From Geobacter sp. UBA1603 (GTDB taxonomy: Bacteria > Desulfobacterota > Desulfuromonadia > Geobacterales > Pseudopelobacteraceae), in NCBI GenBank assembly GCA_002322035.1, contig DCNF01000085.1, positions 175 through 10,849 on the forward strand: DNA of 10,675 bases. The letters run 5' to 3'. This document shows positions 7,504 through 10,675 of this stretch, one piece after another. Both the position numbers and the translations under genes were made by a program. Positions within the stretch are counted from its first letter, which is position 1; each line of letters begins with the position of its first letter. The notes under the pieces are model-generated. The model did not search any database. It was not told the DNA's origin and was given only the letters and a program-made list of their open reading frames with translations.

Positions 7504-8875
7504 AGCTGCACTGCATGCGGTTTTCAAGCGCTGACGCTATGCTTGAAACAACATTGTCCCAGCTGTTGTGCTTGTGTTGGCGAAAAATTCTCACAGACGG
7601 ATACCAGACCGTTTTCTCCTCACCAGGCAGCATCCAACGCCAATCGGGATAGCAGGGGAGCATCATCCAGGTCTCTTTGCCCAGGGCGCCCGCACAATGG
7701 GCCACCGATGTATCAATCGATATAACCAGGTCCAGGCAGCCGATTAATGCCGCCGTATCGGCAAAGCAGGTGATTGAGGTGGAGTGATCGCGTAACGTTA
7801 TCCCGCTGCCGCATGTCCGTATCTGCCGTGAGGCATCTCCCACCTGCAGCGAATGGAATGTCGCTCCCGGCCGCCGAAAAAGCGGCTCCAGTTCTTCCAG
7901 AGGGCATGATCGGAAGGGGTCAGGTATTTTCTTTCCGTCCCACGCGATTCCGATTTTAAAGCTCTGATCCCCCTGCAGCAGTTCCCTCCAGTATTCCGAC
8001 CGCTCCGGGTCAATGCCGAGATACGGTTCCTGCGGTACCATATCCATAATTATATCAAGCAGATAGGGAAGCGATATAAGCGGCACATGGCGGTCTGCTC
8101 TGCTGTTGGCAATCTGCGAAAAAGGGATAACGGTGGAAACATTCGTAAGGGTTGACAGCAACGCAACCAGTTCAGGATGACAGGCAACATGTACTGTTGC
8201 CCCTGTCCGTTCGGCCAGAACCTGGATAAAACGGGCGTACTGGATGGTGTCTCCCAAGCCCTGTTCGGCATGAACCAGAATACTTATCCCCTCCAGCCGC
8301 CCTCCCTCCCAGATCGGGACTGCAAATTCACGTCGTTTTGTTGGAAACTCGGCACTGTCCCAGCGCCATTCATACTCCTGCCACCCCTCTTCGAAGCGCC
8401 CCTGCGCCAGGAGTATCAGTGCCAGATTATAGTGGGCGGTGGCAGAGTTGGGGGATCTTTTGATCGCTTCCCGGCAGGAATGTTCAGCCTCATTGAAACG
8501 GGAGAGCTTCAAAAATGCCGATGACAGCGCAATCAGGGGGAGCGGGGAGTGGGGAAGGCACCGGGCAGCGCACTGTAATCGTACGATCGCATCATCAATA
8601 CGCCCCTCTTCAAGGAACAGTTTGCCGAGATTGTTGTGAGCTTCACCCATGCCTGGTGCAGCATCAATCGCTTTGATAAAAAAGCTTTCGGCAGCCTGCC
8701 GCAATCCGAGCAGATAGGCCGCGTTCCCTGATCTGAGAAGTAACAGCGGGTGATCGGGCGCCGCCTTCAAGCCACGCCTGAGAATGTGATAGGCTTCGCC
8801 AGGCTTGTTATCCCTGAACGCCCGGTCCGCCTTCTGGAGATAGTTCTGGAGTGCTGCTTCGTTATGACCGCTCAT
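7484..8875 (-). CDS. TPR-repeat protein with GT9/heptosyltransferase-like glycosyltransferase domain
   Basis: From the ATG at 8875 the product has 463 residues. The N-terminal part (about 8-177) holds five tetratricopeptide repeats (starting near 8, 44, 78, 112 and 146), which usually bind a partner protein or acceptor. The C-terminal part (about 185-435) is a GT-B-type glycosyltransferase-like domain, with VHAEQGLGDTIQYARF (201-216) and the block LDLVISIDTSVAHCAGALGK, then PDWRWML and WYPSVRIFRQ near the end. This architecture is frequent near polysaccharide and flagellar genes, and with flgM adjacent a role in flagellin or surface glycosylation is possible but unproven. The frame is open to 9004, but 8875 is preceded by AAAAAGGTGAT and follows the hipA stop by 10 bp, so it is the better start. 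The ribosome site and first four codons lie in a 36-bp repeat also found upstream of hipB. Confidence 0.88.
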   Translation of the reverse strand: MSGHNEAALQNYLQKADRAFRDNKPGEAYHILRRGLKAAPDHPLLLLRSGNAAYLLGLRQAAESFFIKAIDAAPGMGEAHNNLGKLFLEEGRIDDAIVRLQCAARCLPHSPLPLIALSSAFLKLSRFNEAEHSCREAIKRSPNSATAHYNLALILLAQGRFEEGWQEYEWRWDSAEFPTKRREFAVPIWEGGRLEGISILVHAEQGLGDTIQYARFIQVLAERTGATVHVACHPELVALLSTLTNVSTVIPFSQIANSRADRHVPLISLPYLLDIIMDMVPQEPYLGIDPERSEYWRELLQGDQSFKIGIAWDGKKIPDPFRSCPLEELEPLFRRPGATFHSLQVGDASRQIRTCGSGITLRDHSTSITCFADTAALIGCLDLVISIDTSVAHCAGALGKETWMMLPCYPDWRWMLPGEEKTVWYPSVRIFRQHKHNSWDNVVSSIASALENRMQCSSTPSER

Positions 8876-8899
8876 ATCACCTTTTTCAGCCGGCGGCGG
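8864..8899. repeat. 36-bp direct repeat, left copy (hipA/glycosyltransferase junction)
   Basis: Perfect 36-base match, same orientation, to 10612-10647. It begins ATGACCGCTCATATCACC and ends CAGCCGGCGGCGG on the + strand. On the minus strand this copy contains the last three residues and stop of hipA, the 10-bp gap with the AAAGGTG ribosome site, and ATG plus three codons of the glycosyltransferase gene. The flanks diverge at once on both sides. Confidence 0.95.
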
Positions 8900-10136
8900 T
8901 GTAAGAGAAAAGGTGCTCAGCTTCGACAATCTCGTGTGATGACAGCCCCAATCTCCTTGCATGAGCCTTCCAACCACCGACAATCGTGCCGACCCGGCTG
9001 ACAATCTTCTTTGCCTGATCCAATCCGAGACGATAGTATTCCGCCGTTTCCATCACTACAGTCATATCCGGTTGCCGGGTATAAAGATCCAGAGCCAGGG
9101 CGTGTTCATCCTTTTTGAATGACGGGTTCATATCAAAGGCAGGGGCAAGGCGCCAGCCAGCAGGAGACCTCATGAAACCGTGATTGCGGAGATGGTCGTC
9201 ACGGTTGGCGGTGGCAACATTGAAGACAACTCTGGTGAAAAGCTCCGTGAGGTCACGGGTGATATAATCCGGCTCACCCCAGGTGGCTATAAACTCGGCC
9301 AGCTCCAGATAACTGGCATCATCGGTATCCTGATGTCCGGTCATGGTCATGGCTGACGCAAAGAAGCGTCTTGCAGCACCATCCCGGTCGAATCGTTTCA
9401 CCATGAAGGTGTGATAGCCGCCACCGATCTGCATGAGACGGGAAGCGGGAACGGTGATCCCGCACTCCTTGGCAAGCTCCTGCAGCAGCATTTCCCAGAG
9501 TGCGACATCGTAATCATCATCGGCTGACGGGAACTTGGCGATCCAGAGACTACCGTCCTCGTCCACCAGATTGGCTTTTGGGCGGGCGCCGCCAAGCGAT
9601 GAACCGGGTGCAACCAGAACCTTCAGCCACTCCCTGATCTTGTCCAGATCATCCTGCTTCTTCCTGGTTAACTCAAAGGCCACGGCCTGCAGTTCGGCAA
9701 TCCGGGCAACCGGCGGTGCCGAACGTGCTTCATCGGCAAGAAAGACTTCTGCGTCCGGGTGGCTGAACCGGAGTGTCCCCATGCGGGTACAGTCCTGGAC
9801 TCCCAGCAGAAACTCCCATGCTCCGAGATTTCTCGGTGCGCGCCCTTGCTCCCGGGCCTCGACCGTCTCCCTCCGTTTCATCAAGACTTGCCCCCACCGG
9901 TCGGGGCAGGAATCCATGAAGACCCCGAAGTTGGCATTGCCGGGATAGAACTCGCCGGCTGTTAAATCCAGTTCCGGATCAAGGGGGAAAGCATGGGCTT
10001 TCTTCAGCCAGGTCGGCTCATAGGCAAAACGTACGCTGCCCCGGTCGCCACGGGACAGTGTACCAATCCGCTGCAAGGGGCCGAATGATGGATCGTCAAG
10101 CCAGACCCAGATATTCTCGCCTTGTACCTTAGCCAT
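8886..10136 (-). CDS. hipA: HipA-family serine/threonine kinase toxin
   Basis: Toxin of a type II HipBA system: in E. coli HipA phosphorylates glutamyl-tRNA synthetase and promotes growth arrest and persistence. The start at 10136 gives 416 residues, close to the 440 of E. coli HipA. The N-terminal subdomain (about 8-125) contains IGTLSRGDRGSVRFAYEPTWL. The kinase core has the Gly-rich loop APGSSLGGARPKA (176-188), whose serines are candidate autophosphorylation sites, the nucleotide lysine K201 in WIAKFPS, catalytic Asp313 in NRDDHLRNHG, and metal-binding Asp335 in APAFDMNP. All key residues are present, so it should be active. The ATG overlaps the hipB stop by 8 bases, a sign of coupled translation. 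The last residues and stop codon lie in the left 36-bp repeat, so the native C-terminus may have been replaced on insertion. The substrate of this branch is unknown. Confidence 0.93.
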   Translation of the reverse strand: MAKVQGENIWVWLDDPSFGPLQRIGTLSRGDRGSVRFAYEPTWLKKAHAFPLDPELDLTAGEFYPGNANFGVFMDSCPDRWGQVLMKRRETVEAREQGRAPRNLGAWEFLLGVQDCTRMGTLRFSHPDAEVFLADEARSAPPVARIAELQAVAFELTRKKQDDLDKIREWLKVLVAPGSSLGGARPKANLVDEDGSLWIAKFPSADDDYDVALWEMLLQELAKECGITVPASRLMQIGGGYHTFMVKRFDRDGAARRFFASAMTMTGHQDTDDASYLELAEFIATWGEPDYITRDLTELFTRVVFNVATANRDDHLRNHGFMRSPAGWRLAPAFDMNPSFKKDEHALALDLYTRQPDMTVVMETAEYYRLGLDQAKKIVSRVGTIVGGWKAHARRLGLSSHEIVEAEHLFSYTAAG

Positions 10137-10467
10137 GTGAGCCACCCATTTGCTGCGTCTTCTTTGGCGCCCGTTTACGGTGTGGCAGTGCTTCATCCTG
10201 GAGGCGCCGACCCAGCGTATCCTCTCTGGCGATCAAGCCCAGATCGCCTACCAACCCCAGGACACGCAGCACCTGTACGTAAATCCCCATGGCAACGGAC
10301 GGGTCGCCATTCTCCACCTTGTAGAGGGTGGGACGAGATATATCCGCTCTGGCACAGACCGTCTCCATGGAAAAACGGCGGCGCAGCCGTGCATCCTTGA
10401 GACGCTGCCCCAATGCTTCGAGTTCTTTTGCCGAAGACGGATAGATTGTAACGGTTCTCTTGCTCAT
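10129..10467 (-). CDS. hipB: HipB-family antitoxin, XRE helix-turn-helix regulator
   Basis: A 112-residue DNA-binding antitoxin that should bind HipA, neutralise it and repress the operon. The XRE-type helix-turn-helix spans about residues 18-72: LGQRLKDARLRRRFSMETVCARADISRPTLYKVENGDPSVAMG, with ISRPTLYKVENG the recognition region. A basic C-terminal tail (PHRKRAPKK, about 95-103) follows. In E. coli the disordered HipB tail is degraded by Lon; whether the same happens here is inference, although a lon gene sits about 9.5 kb away in this window. The ATG at 10467 has no Shine-Dalgarno, and a strong promoter ends just 10 bases upstream, so it is probably translated as a nearly leaderless mRNA. 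Its stop overlaps the hipA start by 8 bases. Confidence 0.92.
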   Translation of the reverse strand: MSKRTVTIYPSSAKELEALGQRLKDARLRRRFSMETVCARADISRPTLYKVENGDPSVAMGIYVQVLRVLGLVGDLGLIAREDTLGRRLQDEALPHRKRAPKKTQQMGGSHG

Positions 10468-10470
10468 AGT

Positions 10471-10517
10471 GATAATTATTATTTACATATCAGCACAAAA
10501 TGTCAAATATAATTATC
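10471..10517. promoter_or_regulatory. Candidate HipB operator, inverted repeat over the hipBA promoter
   Basis: Two 17-bp arms (10471-10487 and 10501-10517) are inverted copies of each other at 14 of 17 positions with a 13-bp spacer. Each arm contains the palindrome ATAATTAT (10472-10479 and 10509-10516), whose centres are 37 bp apart. The left arm covers the -10 and start point, the right arm the -35, as expected for an autorepressed antitoxin operon. Confidence 0.6.
10478..10506 (-). promoter_or_regulatory. Promoter of hipBA (sigma-70 type)
   Basis: On the minus strand TTGACA (10506-10501, perfect -35) is followed by a 17-bp spacer and AATAAT (10483-10478, 5/6 match to TATAAT). Transcription would start near 10471, only about 4 bases before the hipB ATG. 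The DNA upstream of the -35 is AT-rich. Confidence 0.75.
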
Positions 10518-10554
10518 GTTGTAATGGGTATTCCTTGTTATTTAAGGATGCTGC

Positions 10555-10623
10555 TCAATACCTCGCTGCAATCGATGCTCGTCCGGTGCGTTCTGTTGTG
10601 CCCCTTTCCCCATGACCGCTCAT
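10555..10623 (-). pseudogene. 22-codon remnant frame using the duplicated glycosyltransferase start
   Basis: The right 36-bp repeat carries the same ribosome site and start as the glycosyltransferase gene (ATG at 10623, MSGH). After the repeat ends the sequence differs completely, and the frame stops at TGA 10555-10557. The translated part shows no TPR character. It is best read as a false start created by the duplication, although a translated leader peptide cannot be excluded. Confidence 0.4.
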
Positions 10624-10647
10624 ATCACCTTTTTCAGCCGGCGGCGG
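10612..10647. repeat. 36-bp direct repeat, right copy
   Basis: Perfect match to 8864-8899 in the same orientation, 1,748 bp away. It contains the same stop codon (TGA, 10636-10634 on the minus strand), ribosome site and ATG in the same spacing, but here upstream of hipB. The flanking bases are unrelated to those of the left copy. Confidence 0.95.
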
Positions 10648-10675
10648 CACACTGCCGCACACAGGGTGACTGCAA
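10634..10675 (-). CDS. Possible C-terminal end of a gene entering from the right edge
   Basis: On the minus strand a frame open from the window edge ends at the TGA inside the right repeat, with the same AAG-stop ending that hipA has at the left copy. Only 13 codons are visible, and another frame is also open here, so this is a suggestion. If real, it would be the original upstream neighbour of the glycosyltransferase gene. A short inverted repeat (GCGGCA-CAC-TGCCGC, 10643-10657) lies within it. Confidence 0.25.
   Translation of the reverse strand: MQSPCVRQCAAAG

Larger units (their letters stand above)
8864..10647 (-). mobile_element. Candidate hipBA insertion module bounded by direct repeats
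   Basis: Two perfect 36-bp direct repeats enclose a complete hipBA operon and its promoter. Removing the sequence from one repeat to the other (1,748 bp) would leave a single copy and an intact glycosyltransferase gene, so the module looks like an addition to a pre-existing gene junction. The repeats are far longer than insertion-sequence target duplications, and there is no transposase, integrase or terminal inverted repeat inside, so the mechanism is unknown: site-specific recombination by an enzyme encoded elsewhere, or homologous exchange. The promoter region is much more AT-rich than the surrounding DNA, which supports acquisition. Confidence 0.5.

Noticed and set aside
7522..7548. TTTCAAGC ... 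GCTTGAAA inverted repeat as a terminator for flgM
   Set aside because: An 8-bp stem with an 11-base loop and no T-run on either strand; it lies in glycosyltransferase coding sequence. Stems of this size are expected by chance in a window this long.
7484..9004. Longer glycosyltransferase starting at 9004
   Set aside because: The extension overlaps the hipA C-terminus out of frame and lacks TPR character. The ATG at 8875 has a good ribosome site and directly precedes the first TPR.
8886..10196. Longer hipA starting at 10196
   Set aside because: The extra 20 N-terminal residues overlap hipB in another frame, are basic and unlike HipA. The ATG at 10136 gives the normal HipA beginning and the usual short overlap with hipB.
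8864..10647. Insertion sequence, composite transposon or dif/XerCD-type module
   Set aside because: No transposase or recombinase gene, no terminal inverted repeats, and the 36-bp repeat does not resemble a dif site.
1..10675. CRISPR arrays, tRNA or rRNA genes
   Set aside because: No regularly spaced short repeats, cloverleaf-like sequence or conserved rRNA stretches were seen on reading both strands.

Overview
The window looks like a chromosomal stretch from a GC-rich deltaproteobacterium of the Geobacter/Desulfuromonadales type. That placement is an inference from protein style and gene content: a LonA protease tail, a minimal MlaE/MlaF/MCE lipid transporter, a paired periplasmic M16 peptidase system, a single-domain bacteriohemerythrin, FlgM, and a TPR-glycosyltransferase. 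I could not run a database search.

Left part (1-7182, all + strand): seven complete genes follow the end of lon with junctions of -4 to +28 bp, so this looks like one transcription unit. The order is lon (partial), mlaE-type permease, an EVE-domain protein, mlaF-type ATPase, mlaD-type MCE protein, M16 peptidase with intact HxxEH, M16 homologue without HxxEH, and bacteriohemerythrin. The permease, ATPase and MCE protein should form an inner-membrane complex moving phospholipid between membranes. The two M16 proteins carry signal peptides and probably form an active/inactive heterodimer in the periplasm.

Middle (7183-8875): flgM (anti-sigma-28) is preceded by a good candidate sigma-28 (FliA) promoter. 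Convergent to it, and overlapping its last 20 bp, is a minus-strand gene for a TPR protein with a GT9/heptosyltransferase-like C-terminal domain.

Right part (8864-10675): a complete hipBA toxin-antitoxin operon lies on the minus strand. It is bounded by two perfect 36-bp direct repeats (8864-8899 and 10612-10647). The left copy contains the hipA stop codon, the intergenic ribosome binding site and the start codon plus three codons of the glycosyltransferase gene. The right copy repeats all of this ahead of hipB, where the frame dies after 22 codons. This is what is expected if a 1,748-bp hipBA module was inserted precisely at the 5' end of the glycosyltransferase gene, duplicating or bringing along the junction. 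No transposase or integrase lies inside. The hipB promoter is AT-rich, has a near-consensus -35/-10, overlaps a large imperfect inverted repeat, and should give a nearly leaderless hipB mRNA. The hipBA module with its repeats is the most noteworthy feature of the window.
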